Shown: positions 1-6,741, counted from the stretch's first letter. The stretch is 8,963 nt of DNA from Anaerolineae bacterium (GCA_021162125.1 JAGGZG010000059.1:1-8963); one strand, 5' to 3'. Program-made: numbers and translations. Notes: a model not told the origin generated them from the sequence alone.

Positions 1-310
1 CCTGGTTGCTGCCGGCGGAGACGAAAACCAGGCCATCCACTCGCTTCTCAATGAGCAACCCTAAATAATCCATTTCCTTTTCCAGGTCGCCGTCGGAGTT
101 GCAGAGGATGACGTTGTAGCCCAGCTCGAAGCTGGCGTCCTCGATCCCGCGGGCGACCTCGGCGAAGAAGGGGTTGGTGTTGTCGGGGATAATCATTCCG
201 ATGGTGTGGGTTCGCTTGCGGCGCAGGCTGCGGGCCACCCCGCTGGGCTGATAGTTCAGCTCTTCGATGGCACGGAGCACTCGGCCGCGCAATTCCTCAC
301 TGACGAAGTG
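1..310 (-). pseudogene. LacI-family regulator, 5'-truncated and without start (also runs off window)
   Basis: The minus strand from about 310 to 1 encodes a LacI-family protein. It begins inside the DNA-binding domain (HFVSEELRGRV), continues through the hinge helix (YQPSGVARSLRRKR), and goes on into the start of the sugar-binding domain (IGMIIPDNTNPFFAEVARGIE, then IEKRVDGLVFVSAG). LacI-type regulators bind operators as dimers and respond to a sugar or nucleoside. About the first 28 residues, which hold the helix-turn-helix, are missing. Upstream of the first recognisable residue the frame meets a TGA seven codons away. No ATG or GTG lies between that stop and the homology, and the first possible start is a TTG at 292-290 with no well-placed ribosome site. 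The missing part is replaced by the 3' end of the WYL gene in another frame. It is probably a pseudogene, though a sensor-only product made by re-initiation, or an assembly error, is possible. The rest of the gene lies outside the window. Confidence 0.85.
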
Positions 311-1257
311 TACATGTGGATCACCGCCTCAGCCGCCTGGCGCACGCGCTCCGCCAGCTCTGGTGGTGAGATCACCCGCGCCGCAGCTCCGTAGCTCAGC
401 ACCCACCAGGTTGGCCAGTCCAGGTTCGCCGTGGGGAAGGCCACTGTCACCGAGCCGTCGGGGTGTTCAGTTAAGTCCTGCCAGGCTCCACGTCGCTCCG
501 CCACCCGGGGAGCCACATCGGGGTTGAAGCGCACCTCCACCTGGTACACAGGCTCCGGCGGACGGGTCATCGTCGCCAGAAACTCGCGCACAGAGAAATC
601 GGGCGGCGGCTGGAAGGTGGCCTCCAGCAGTTCCAGGGCCTGGATGCGGTCCACGCGGAAGGTGCGCACGTCCTGCCGCAGGTGGCAGTAGCCCACCAGG
701 TACCACAATCCCCATTGCAGGGCCAGCCCGTAGGGGTCCACCACCCGCTCCGTCTCCTCCCTGTTGAAATTCCGATATCGTATCCACACCTGCCGTCGCT
801 CGGCCACGCAACGCCGCAGGTCGTCAATGTACGTCTCCCACACCGTTGGGTTGAAACGATGTAGCCCGCAGACTGCCAGGCTGGCCTGTGCCTGGGCTAC
901 CTGGCGGCGCAGTTCGTCGGGCAACACGTTGTCCAGCTTGGCAGTGGCCGCAGTGGCCGCGTCGCGGTAGGCCTTGCCCCACATCTCCTTGATCAGGTTG
1001 GCCCCTAGATACAGCACCGTCGCCTCTTCGGCGGTGAAAAGCATGGGCGGGAGTTTGTAGCCCCGCACCAGGGAAAACCCGCCATACGGGCCACGCTCGG
1101 AATAGATGGGGATACCCATTTCGTCCAGCATGGCCATGTAGCGGTGCACCGTTCGTTCCGAGACCCCCAGTTCGGCAGCGAACTCCGCCGCCTTGATGTG
1201 CGGTTTGGATTGCAGCATCAGCACTATGGAGAGCAGCCGGGTTGCAACGTTGCCCAT
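256..1257 (-). CDS. WYL-domain transcriptional regulator with an out-of-frame C-terminal tail
   Basis: This is a 333-residue DeoR/YafY-like regulator. Residues about 5-60 form an N-terminal winged helix-turn-helix (AAELGVSERTVHRYMAMLDEMG, then the wing ERGPYGGFSL). Residues about 137-212 form a WYL domain whose signature is GLWYLVGYC (W185, Y186, L187), followed by TFRVDRI. Residues about 237-314 form the WCX extension. Family members bind DNA, and the WYL domain senses a ligand, often nucleic acid or a nucleotide; the ligand here is unknown. The ATG at 1257 is well supported by GAGGGG about 7 nt upstream. The family normally ends near residue 314-316. The last ~16 residues (from SSVRNC to SKS) are the out-of-frame reading of a lacI gene, so the native stop has been lost in a junction near 308-320. 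The core domains are whole, so the protein may still work. It lies 95 nt after the preceding gene and may have its own promoter, which I could not identify. Confidence 0.88.
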   Translation of the reverse strand: MGNVATRLLSIVLMLQSKPHIKAAEFAAELGVSERTVHRYMAMLDEMGIPIYSERGPYGGFSLVRGYKLPPMLFTAEEATVLYLGANLIKEMWGKAYRDAATAATAKLDNVLPDELRRQVAQAQASLAVCGLHRFNPTVWETYIDDLRRCVAERRQVWIRYRNFNREETERVVDPYGLALQWGLWYLVGYCHLRQDVRTFRVDRIQALELLEATFQPPPDFSVREFLATMTRPPEPVYQVEVRFNPDVAPRVAERRGAWQDLTEHPDGSVTVAFPTANLDWPTWWVLSYGAAARVISPPELAERVRQAAEAVIHMYTSSVRNCAAECSVPSKS

Positions 1258-1305
1258 CTTTCGTCCCCTCTTGTGTCGCCAGGCGCTAAGCTATAGGCCA
1301 GCCTT

Positions 1306-1329
1306 CCCAGGCCATGGACGTGGCCAGGG
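1306..1329 (-). other. Intergenic hairpin upstream of the WYL gene
   Basis: An imperfect inverted repeat lies in the 95-nt gap between the debranching-enzyme fragment and the WYL gene. CCC pairs with GGG, then comes a T-T mismatch, then GGCCA pairs with TGGCC around a 6-nt loop. No run of T follows on the minus strand, so it is not a convincing intrinsic terminator. It could be an attenuating or processing hairpin, or chance in GC-rich DNA. Confidence 0.3.
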
Positions 1330-1352
1330 GTTGGGAGGTCAGTTAACCTCGC

Positions 1353-1667
1353 TCATTTGGCCCCCCCCGCCCGTGCAGGTACCTGTGGGCGTGCGATCAA
1401 GATCACGCTGGAACGGGCTTCCACCCGGTAAACTTGCTGATTGTCAAGGACGATCTCTTCTCCAGCTTCGAACAGGTCCTGGGGAGAGGGACGAAAAGTG
1501 TCCACGGCCAGACGCCAGTTCCCACCGTGTGGGGAGACAGGTAAGACAAAGGTCTCCGCCTCAGTGCCGGCGTTGAACATCAGGTAGAGATCCGCTCCCC
1601 CCTGCCCCAGCACCAGGGTCAGAGATATCAGCGCTAACAGTCCCAGAACACGCAGTCGCCGTTCCAT
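1353..1667 (-). CDS. Orphan C-terminal domain of a GlgX/isoamylase-type debranching enzyme
   Basis: This reading frame of 104 residues has an ATG preceded by GGGGGAG at a short distance and an in-frame TGA just upstream. Residues about 26-93 resemble the C-terminal beta-sandwich of glycogen-debranching enzymes: DLYLMFNAGTEAETFVLP, VDTFRPSPQDLFEAGEE and VEARSSVILIAR match the usual pattern of FNA..E..TF.LP, VDT..PSP.D...PG.E and ARS.VIL.AR. The complete enzymes are several hundred residues long; the catalytic (beta/alpha)8 barrel and N-terminal domain are absent here, and the upstream neighbour is unrelated. The first 25 residues (MERRLR, a hydrophobic stretch, GQGGA before D26) could pass for a signal peptide, although SLTLVLGQGG also fits the strand that precedes this domain in GlgX. 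It is therefore either a decayed remnant or a small exported carbohydrate-associated protein. It starts 55 nt after the fusion ATPase gene and probably shares its transcript. The homology is by eye and not confirmed. Confidence 0.6.
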   Translation of the reverse strand: MERRLRVLGLLALISLTLVLGQGGADLYLMFNAGTEAETFVLPVSPHGGNWRLAVDTFRPSPQDLFEAGEEIVLDNQQVYRVEARSSVILIARPQVPARAGGAK

Positions 1668-1688
1668 TGCTCCCCCTCACGAAAGTCA

Positions 1689-1702
1689 GCGGTCGAAACC
1701 GC
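1689..1702 (-). other. Small UUCG-loop hairpin after the fusion ATPase gene
   Basis: On the minus strand GCGGT and ACCGC pair around a TTCG tetraloop, 20 nt past the stop of the HAD-ATPase gene and 22 nt before the start of the next gene. Only a few scattered T residues follow, so termination would be weak. It might stabilise the upstream mRNA or dampen expression of the downstream fragment. Confidence 0.3.
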
Positions 1703-1722
1703 ACCCCTGGATTGACAAACTT

Positions 1723-3498
1723 TCAAGCCAGGTTGTCCAATTCTTCAAAACGAGAGATCGCCACGTCCAACAGCGCCTGGCGAAGCGACTCTCCCTGCAA
1801 ATTACGACGGCTAACCTTGCCCACGCGGCGGCTCAGCTCTTCGTCGTGGAGCACATCTCGAAGCCATCGTTCTAAATCTCCCCGCTGCAGATGATACTGG
1901 AGCGAGTCAACCGGTAGTTCATCCAGAGCCTCACGAAACTCCCACAGGCTGGCAGCGACTCGGCCCAGGTAACGGCCAGAGCTGTCACAGAAATAGAACC
2001 GTTTTGGCTCAGGCAAAGGCTCTCGCAAGTACTTGTGCAGATGCCTGATGTGAGGTATCGCTCGCGGCCCGATACAAAATGCGACAATGCCCTCGGGAGG
2101 TTTCAGCCGACACTTTCCGTCATGAAAAGACAGATAAACCTGGCCCTGCGGCAGCGTTGGCAGTTGAGTCAGGATCGCGGATTTGTTGCCATCCTCTCTG
2201 GCCAGGAAAGATTCCAACACGGCGACTTCTTCCGGCAGGCTCAGACGTGTCAGCAACCAGTGATCCAGCATTTCTAACAGGGCCGGGGCCACCTGACTGG
2301 GGCGATAACTAACTATACCGAGTCCGCCCGCTTGCATCATATCCAACACCAGGTCGGTCAGCTCGCCCCCCTCCGGCGGACAGAAACTCTGGATCTCATC
2401 CACCAGAAACCAATGCGGCCGGCCGCGCCGGATGCGCAGGCTCCGCAATCCACGCAGGAGTTCAGCAACGTAAGCGGTACGTTCCGCCACGGTGTACAGC
2501 GAGAGGTCCAAAACCAGATTGATATCGCTGTACTCACTCAGGGTGATCACGTCCACTACCGGCGGGAGCCGCGTTTCCGGCCCACCCAGGACCAGGCTGT
2601 GCGGAAAGGCTCGCAGGCCCCGGTAGTCCCCCTCTGGGTCAATGATGCAGGCTTGATACCCCAGCTTGAGCAGTTCCTCCGCCAACAACCCGGCCAGCCA
2701 GGACTTGCCACTACCACTGGCCCCGAAAATACCCAGGTTGCCATCCACCAGGGCAAAAGGGTCCAGATGCACCGGAGTGCCCTTTATCCTGTGGCCCAGC
2801 AAGAGGTGGCGATCAGGGCGTGGCTGGTGAGGCGGGAGGCGTCCGGCCAGGAGGTCTTCGATGAGCGCCCGCACACCGGCACCATTGGTCTGAGGCAACA
2901 CAGCATCTGCCAGGGCCTGAATATTGGGCGTAGCATTGGCCACGGCCACTGCCAGCTCGGCCATTTCCAGCAGGCTGCGGTCATTCTCAGCGTCACCGCA
3001 GGCCACTACGTTACGCGGCGAATAGCCCAGTTCATGCAGGGCGTAGTGCAGCCCTGTCCCCTTGGTAGCGCCAGGCGGCAACACCATCACAGCGCCCCGG
3101 TTGAACTCAATCGTCGCCCCACCGCCTACTTCCCGCAGTACTTGCAGAACCGCCTCATCGTAGGGGACACGGGTGGCCACAATAGCGATACCGCGCCCCA
3201 GGGGCACGCCCAAACCCTCCAGGCGATTTAACAACACTGGAGACAGATGGCCGAAGGGCAACTCCACCCTGTCGCGCCGGGGGAAGTAGACGACGGCCCC
3301 ATTTTCAGCCACTATCGCTTCGCACAGCTCTGCATACAGCCCCTCGGCCGATAAGCTATCCAGAGTGCGGCCAGTGGCCAGAATGATGACCAGGCCGTTC
3401 TCTTTTGCCCGGCGCAGCATCGCCCAGGTTTCGGCCGCAACTTCACCACCTACTGCTAATGTACCGTCTAAATCACAAGCCAGTATATTCAAATGCAC
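1723..3498 (-). CDS. HAD phosphatase - HerA/DUF87-like ATPase - DUF5752-like fusion protein
   Basis: This 591-residue protein has three parts. Residues 1 to about 220 are a HAD-IIB (Cof-like) hydrolase with every motif present: DLDGT 9-13 (nucleophile D9, acid D11), ATGRT 41-45, K146 and GDAEND 168-173. Such enzymes remove phosphate from small molecules such as sugar phosphates. Residues about 230-480 are a HerA/FtsK-like P-loop ATPase of the DUF87 type: Walker A GASGSGKS 259-266, IIDPEGDY 285-292, Walker B FLVDE 364-368 and a sensor-like YRPSQ 398-402. HerA relatives pump or unwind DNA as hexamers, but no nuclease domain is visible. Residues about 498-591 (FYFCDSSGRYLG, SLQYHLQRGDLERWLRDVL) resemble DUF5752, whose role is unknown. 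The start is GTG with GGGAG about 7 nt upstream, and the next codons give HLNILACDLDGT, a normal HAD N-terminus. It lies 51 nt downstream of the site-2 protease. I see no membrane segment. Both catalytic sites look intact. The biological role is not known to me. Confidence 0.88.
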   Translation of the reverse strand: MHLNILACDLDGTLAVGGEVAAETWAMLRRAKENGLVIILATGRTLDSLSAEGLYAELCEAIVAENGAVVYFPRRDRVELPFGHLSPVLLNRLEGLGVPLGRGIAIVATRVPYDEAVLQVLREVGGGATIEFNRGAVMVLPPGATKGTGLHYALHELGYSPRNVVACGDAENDRSLLEMAELAVAVANATPNIQALADAVLPQTNGAGVRALIEDLLAGRLPPHQPRPDRHLLLGHRIKGTPVHLDPFALVDGNLGIFGASGSGKSWLAGLLAEELLKLGYQACIIDPEGDYRGLRAFPHSLVLGGPETRLPPVVDVITLSEYSDINLVLDLSLYTVAERTAYVAELLRGLRSLRIRRGRPHWFLVDEIQSFCPPEGGELTDLVLDMMQAGGLGIVSYRPSQVAPALLEMLDHWLLTRLSLPEEVAVLESFLAREDGNKSAILTQLPTLPQGQVYLSFHDGKCRLKPPEGIVAFCIGPRAIPHIRHLHKYLREPLPEPKRFYFCDSSGRYLGRVAASLWEFREALDELPVDSLQYHLQRGDLERWLRDVLHDEELSRRVGKVSRRNLQGESLRQALLDVAISRFEELDNLA

Positions 3499-3549
3499 AA
3501 ACGCTCTCCCGATTGAAGGAGCCAGAGAAGCACATCATCGTCGGACCGG

Positions 3550-4668
3550 TTACGCTTTCAGCGTCTGCAAGGTGCGCAAGAAGCTTATGAAATCCTCTCT
3601 GCTGAGCATACCCACGATCTGTCCATCGGCTCTCACGAGTAGCTGGTTCACCCCATCCCGATCCATCTTCTCCAGCGCTGCCCACAGATCCGTGCTGGGC
3701 TGCACGCTTTTAATCTGCTCCAACGGAAGCATAGCCCGCGCAGCCGTGGTCGTGGGCCATTGCTCCGAGGGCACTTTTTTGAGGTGGTGCAAAGTCAGCA
3801 AGCCGACGACCTCGTTCCCGCGCTTAACTACGAAACTGCGCTGCCCACTGCCCAGGATGTGATGGTCTACCAGTTGTTGCAAGGGAGTCTCGGCCGGGAT
3901 AGCGGCGTAATTACGGCTCATCGCCTGCGACACCGTATGTCCAGCCAGCAAGTCCTGGATCCGCTGCTGCTGCACCTGGGCCACGGCCGCGCTCTCTAAG
4001 AACCAACCGATGAAAGCAATCCACAATCCGTTGCCAAAGTTGCCACCAAGTATTTGCCACACACCGGTAAAGATGAATAGATAGGCTATCCCGCGCCCCA
4101 GGTTGGCAGCGATGAGAGTGGCCCGGCGCAGGCTGTGGCTTACGCCCCAGACTAAGGCCCGAAAGACGCGACCACCATCCAACGGGAAGCCCGGAATCAG
4201 GTTGAAGAGGAACAACGAACCATTCATGTACGCCAGGTACTTAGCCAGGGCCAGGAGTGGGGCGATGCCGGAGACGACGGCTCGCAACAGGCCAAAGAAC
4301 ACGGCCAGGATCAAACTGACCATAGGACCGGCGATGGCGATCCAGAATTCGGCGGCAGCGCTGGGTGGTTCGCCCCCAATCTGAGCAACGCCACCAAAGA
4401 CAAAGAGGGTGATACTGCGCACCGGTATTTTGTAGCGCAGCGCAATCACCGAGTGTCCCAATTCGTGGAGCAGAACGCTGACAAAGAGCATGAGGGCCGT
4501 CACCGCACCGACGACCCAATATTGGGCCGCGGGCCAGTTCTCGAATTCGCCGGGGTAGTAACTCACGGCCAGCGTCCAGGTGAGCAACCCAAAAATCAGG
4601 AACCAGGAATAATCCAGGCCGATAGAGATCCCGAAAATACGTCCTAATGGTATTGCTTGCCGGTGCAT
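3550..4668 (-). CDS. Site-2 protease family membrane metalloprotease (M50) with two CBS domains
   Basis: This is a 372-residue polytopic membrane protein. The zinc motif HELGH lies at 68-72 inside a hydrophobic helix, and the second metal/catalytic region NLIPGFPLDGGR lies at 156-167, with D164 as third ligand. Hydrophobic segments at about 19-36, 49-69, 106-129, 135-157 and 188-226 form the membrane core, and GGVAQIGGE near 92-100 is typical of the family. Residues about 245-300 and 310-367 are a pair of CBS domains, which usually bind adenine nucleotides and tune activity. M50 enzymes cut transmembrane segments to release regulators, as SpoIVFB and Rip3 do. The ATG has AGGAGAG about 6 nt upstream. 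It sits 49 nt after mutL and 51 nt before the fusion ATPase, so co-transcription is likely. No anti-sigma factor or other obvious substrate is encoded in the window. Family assignment is firm; the substrate is unknown. Confidence 0.94.
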   Translation of the reverse strand: MHRQAIPLGRIFGISIGLDYSWFLIFGLLTWTLAVSYYPGEFENWPAAQYWVVGAVTALMLFVSVLLHELGHSVIALRYKIPVRSITLFVFGGVAQIGGEPPSAAAEFWIAIAGPMVSLILAVFFGLLRAVVSGIAPLLALAKYLAYMNGSLFLFNLIPGFPLDGGRVFRALVWGVSHSLRRATLIAANLGRGIAYLFIFTGVWQILGGNFGNGLWIAFIGWFLESAAVAQVQQQRIQDLLAGHTVSQAMSRNYAAIPAETPLQQLVDHHILGSGQRSFVVKRGNEVVGLLTLHHLKKVPSEQWPTTTAARAMLPLEQIKSVQPSTDLWAALEKMDRDGVNQLLVRADGQIVGMLSREDFISFLRTLQTLKA

Positions 4669-4717
4669 CGTACACTCTCCTGTCGTTAATCAATCTCACG
4701 AGATGAAAATGAGACGT

Positions 4718-6493
4718 TTATCGCCGGCCAAACTCCCGCTCTAACTGAGCCTGACTGAGGTGAATCATCGTCGGCCGGCCGTGAGGGCAAGTACGGGGCA
4801 TGGCCGTTGCCTCCAGTTGGCGGATCAATTCCCGCAACTCTTCGTCGGAGAGCACCTGACCAGCCTTGATGGCAGCCTGCTTGCACACGCTGGCGATCAC
4901 CCGTTTCTCGCGTTCACGAGCCAAAGGGGGCATGCGACTTTCGGCCAGCTCGTCCACGATCCCTATCAGCGCCTGGCGCAAGTCCGCACCCACCAGCACA
5001 GCGGGCACCGCCCGCACCAGATACGTGTTCCCGCCAAAGGGCTCAATGGTGAAACCCAGGCGGGTCAGGACGTGCAGTTGCTCTTCCATGATCGCCGCCT
5101 GCGCCGGGGTAAGCTCCAGAGTCATGGGTTCCAGCAACGTCTGGGAAGTGACCTGCTCCTGTTGGGCCATGAATTGTTCGTAAAGAATTCGCTCGTGGGC
5201 AGCGTGCTGGTCAATGAGGTACAATCCGGCCGGGCCCTCGGCGATGATGTAGGTGCGGGCTACCTGGCCCAGGACGCGCAAGGGAGGCAGCTTGTCCCCG
5301 GCCTGAGGTGCGGGCATCAGCGGGGGAAACTCGCCCGTGCGCTGTGCATCCAGGGCGAGTTGGGTGGGCAGGCGCTCCCGGCCCACCGCCGTCAACGTCT
5401 GCCGTCGCTCCCAACCCGCCGCCGTCCACTGGCCGGGCCGTGATTCCATCTCCGGGATGGGGGATTGGTCCACCAGCGTGCGGCGGACTGCCTTTTGCAC
5501 CGCTGCAAACACGCGATCTCTGTGCAAAAATTTCACCTCGCTCTTGGTCGGGTGCACGTTGACGTCCACCTCCGCCGGATCCAGATCCACTCGCAGGACG
5601 GCCAGCGGATGGCGACCCACCGGTAGCAGGGTATGGTAGGCCTGCTCCACAGCGTAGGCCAACATACGATCCCGCACCCAACGCCCGTTGATGAAGAACG
5701 TGATGTGATCGCGGTTCGCGCGGTTCATGGCCGGAGCACTGACGTAGCCGCTGACCAGAGGTTCCTGCCCCGGCGTCCCTGGCTGTGTGATCTCACTATC
5801 CGCCCCGGAAGCCGGTGGGCCGTGGATGGGCAACATCTGTTTGGCGACATCCAGCCCGTAGACCTTGATCAGCACGTCGTACAATTGCCCGCTGCCCGTT
5901 GACTGGAAGGTGAGCCGGCCGTTGTGGGTGACGGAAAAGCGCAGCGTAGGATAGGCCATCGCGTAGCGCGTGATCAAGCGGTCAATGTGCCGCCGCTCGG
6001 TGGCCTCGGAACGGAGGAACTTCAGACGGGCGGGGACGTTGTAGAACAGGTTTTCCACGGTGACTACCGTGCCCACCGGACAGCCTCGCCCCTCGCGGCT
6101 GACCAGAGAGCCGCCTTCCAGGCGAAGATGGCTGCCCACCGGCTCGTCAGCGACGCGGGTAAGCACGGTCAGGTGGCTGACGGCGGCGATGCTGGCCAGG
6201 GCCTCACCACGGAAGCCCAGGGTAACGATGCGGGCCAGGTCATCCACGCCGGTCAGCTTGCTGGTCGAATGGCGGGCGAAAGCCAACTCTACCTCAGCGG
6301 CCGGAATGCCACAGCCGTTATCGGCCACGCGCACCAGCCGCCTCCCGCCCTGGCGCACCTCGATTCTGATCTCGGTGGCCCCGGCGTCTATGGCGTTCTC
6401 GATCAATTCCTTCACCACCGAGGCAGGCCGTTCCACCACCTCGCCAGCGGCGATCTTGGCCGCTACCTCTGCGGGCAGTATCCGAATCGTCAT
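4718..6493 (-). CDS. mutL: DNA mismatch repair protein MutL (endonuclease type)
   Basis: MutL links mismatch recognition by MutS to strand incision and removal. The 591-residue reading has the GHKL ATPase at residues 1 to about 330: E29 as general base and N33 in KELIENAIDAG, DNGCG 58-62 and GFRGEAL 93-99. VNVHPTKSEVKF at 311-322 carries the conserved lysine loop. A proline-rich linker spans about 342-402. The C-terminal domain contains DQHAAHERILYE at 428-439, the metal-binding endonuclease motif DQHAxxExxxxE, with SVCKQAAIKAG and CPHGRP 569-574 completing the site. This is the nicking type found where MutH is absent. I chose the ATG at 6493 because MTIRILPAEVAAKIAAGEVVERP matches the family N-terminus and GAGAG lies about 6 nt upstream; a TTG eight codons earlier (6517) has no such support. 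No mutS is in the window. The gene leads a probable operon with the protease and fusion ATPase, transcribed from the minus-strand promoter near 6690-6718. Confidence 0.97.
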   Translation of the reverse strand: MTIRILPAEVAAKIAAGEVVERPASVVKELIENAIDAGATEIRIEVRQGGRRLVRVADNGCGIPAAEVELAFARHSTSKLTGVDDLARIVTLGFRGEALASIAAVSHLTVLTRVADEPVGSHLRLEGGSLVSREGRGCPVGTVVTVENLFYNVPARLKFLRSEATERRHIDRLITRYAMAYPTLRFSVTHNGRLTFQSTGSGQLYDVLIKVYGLDVAKQMLPIHGPPASGADSEITQPGTPGQEPLVSGYVSAPAMNRANRDHITFFINGRWVRDRMLAYAVEQAYHTLLPVGRHPLAVLRVDLDPAEVDVNVHPTKSEVKFLHRDRVFAAVQKAVRRTLVDQSPIPEMESRPGQWTAAGWERRQTLTAVGRERLPTQLALDAQRTGEFPPLMPAPQAGDKLPPLRVLGQVARTYIIAEGPAGLYLIDQHAAHERILYEQFMAQQEQVTSQTLLEPMTLELTPAQAAIMEEQLHVLTRLGFTIEPFGGNTYLVRAVPAVLVGADLRQALIGIVDELAESRMPPLAREREKRVIASVCKQAAIKAGQVLSDEELRELIRQLEATAMPRTCPHGRPTMIHLSQAQLEREFGRR

Positions 6494-6495
6494 AA

Positions 6496-6504
6496 CTCTC
6501 TCTC
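6496..6504 (-). promoter_or_regulatory. Ribosome binding site of mutL
   Basis: A GA-repeat (GAGAGAGAG) lies on the minus strand immediately before the ATG at 6493. Its first half is spaced about 6 nt from the start. It supports this ATG over the upstream TTG at 6517. Confidence 0.55.
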
Positions 6505-6563
6505 GATTCCGGGTCAAGCGCGAAAACAGGCCCTCGTTTAAGCGCTATTTTTGCTGCCAAAGC

Positions 6564-6630
6564 CGTGGTGCGCGTTTCGTGTTCCGTTCCATCACGCACC
6601 ACGCACGCAACACGCAATACGCAGTACGTT
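6564..6630. repeat. Degenerate ACGCA/TGCGT short repeat with inverted arms in the mutL leader
   Basis: Positions 6593-6628 hold loosely tandem 5-7-nt units around CACGCA (cacgcac, cacgca, cgcaa, cacgcaa, tacgcag, tacg). Just to the left, 6572-6590 carries related units in the opposite sense (cgtttcgtg, ttccgttcc). A perfect 9-bp inverted repeat, cgtggtgcg at 6564-6572 and cgcaccacg at 6595-6603, can fold with a 22-nt loop. The stretch is non-coding, lies in the predicted 5' leader of the mutL transcript, and has no reading frame or tRNA-like fold that I can see. Similar degenerate TGCGTATT/TGCGTGTT patches are familiar to me from intergenic DNA of Chloroflexota, but I cannot verify this here. 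Confidence 0.6.
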
Positions 6631-6689
6631 TTGGAATGTCAAAAGTGGACTTGGGCTTGGCACGGCTTCCATTGAGTCACACAGTACCG

Positions 6690-6718
6690 AGTATACCACA
6701 GAACAGGCGATTCGACAA
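6690..6718 (-). promoter_or_regulatory. Predicted sigma-70-type promoter of the mutL operon
   Basis: On the minus strand TTGTCG (6718-6713) is separated by 17 nt from TATACT (6695-6690), with TGTGG directly before the -10 box. Transcription would begin near 6683 and give a leader of about 190 nt before mutL. The -35 box overlaps that of the divergent promoter by five base pairs. Confidence 0.55.
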
Positions 6719-6741
6719 TGTAGAAAGGTTTGTGGTATAAT
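6712..6741 (+). promoter_or_regulatory. Predicted sigma-70-type promoter of the receiver-kinase gene
   Basis: TCGACA (6712-6717, one mismatch to TTGACA) is followed after 18 nt by a perfect TATAAT (6736-6741), preceded by TGTGG. Transcription would start near 6748, about 47 nt before the GTG start of the gene. The nine bases TGTGGTATA recur inverted as the -10 region of the opposite promoter at 6692-6700. Confidence 0.7.

Noticed and set aside
1353..1667. A confident call of a secreted lipoprotein or signal-peptide protein
   Set aside because: No lipobox cysteine is present, and the hydrophobic stretch also fits the strand that precedes the GlgX C-terminal domain. Secretion is kept only as an alternative.
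2332..3231. A 299-codon open frame on the plus strand
   Set aside because: It lies wholly inside and opposite the HAD-ATPase gene, has no recognisable domain, and its composition is the antisense of strong coding sequence with conserved motifs.
4760..5443. A 227-codon open frame on the plus strand, and several more across 5.3-6.7 kb
   Set aside because: They are antisense shadows of mutL, whose protein motifs are continuous through the region.
6494..6517. Upstream TTG start for MutL adding eight residues
   Set aside because: The extension (starting TRNRERV) is not family-like and has no ribosome site. The ATG at 6493 gives the standard N-terminus.
6564..6630. A CRISPR array or tRNA in the repeat patch
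   Set aside because: Units are only 5-7 nt and irregular, there are no spacers, and no cloverleaf can be drawn.
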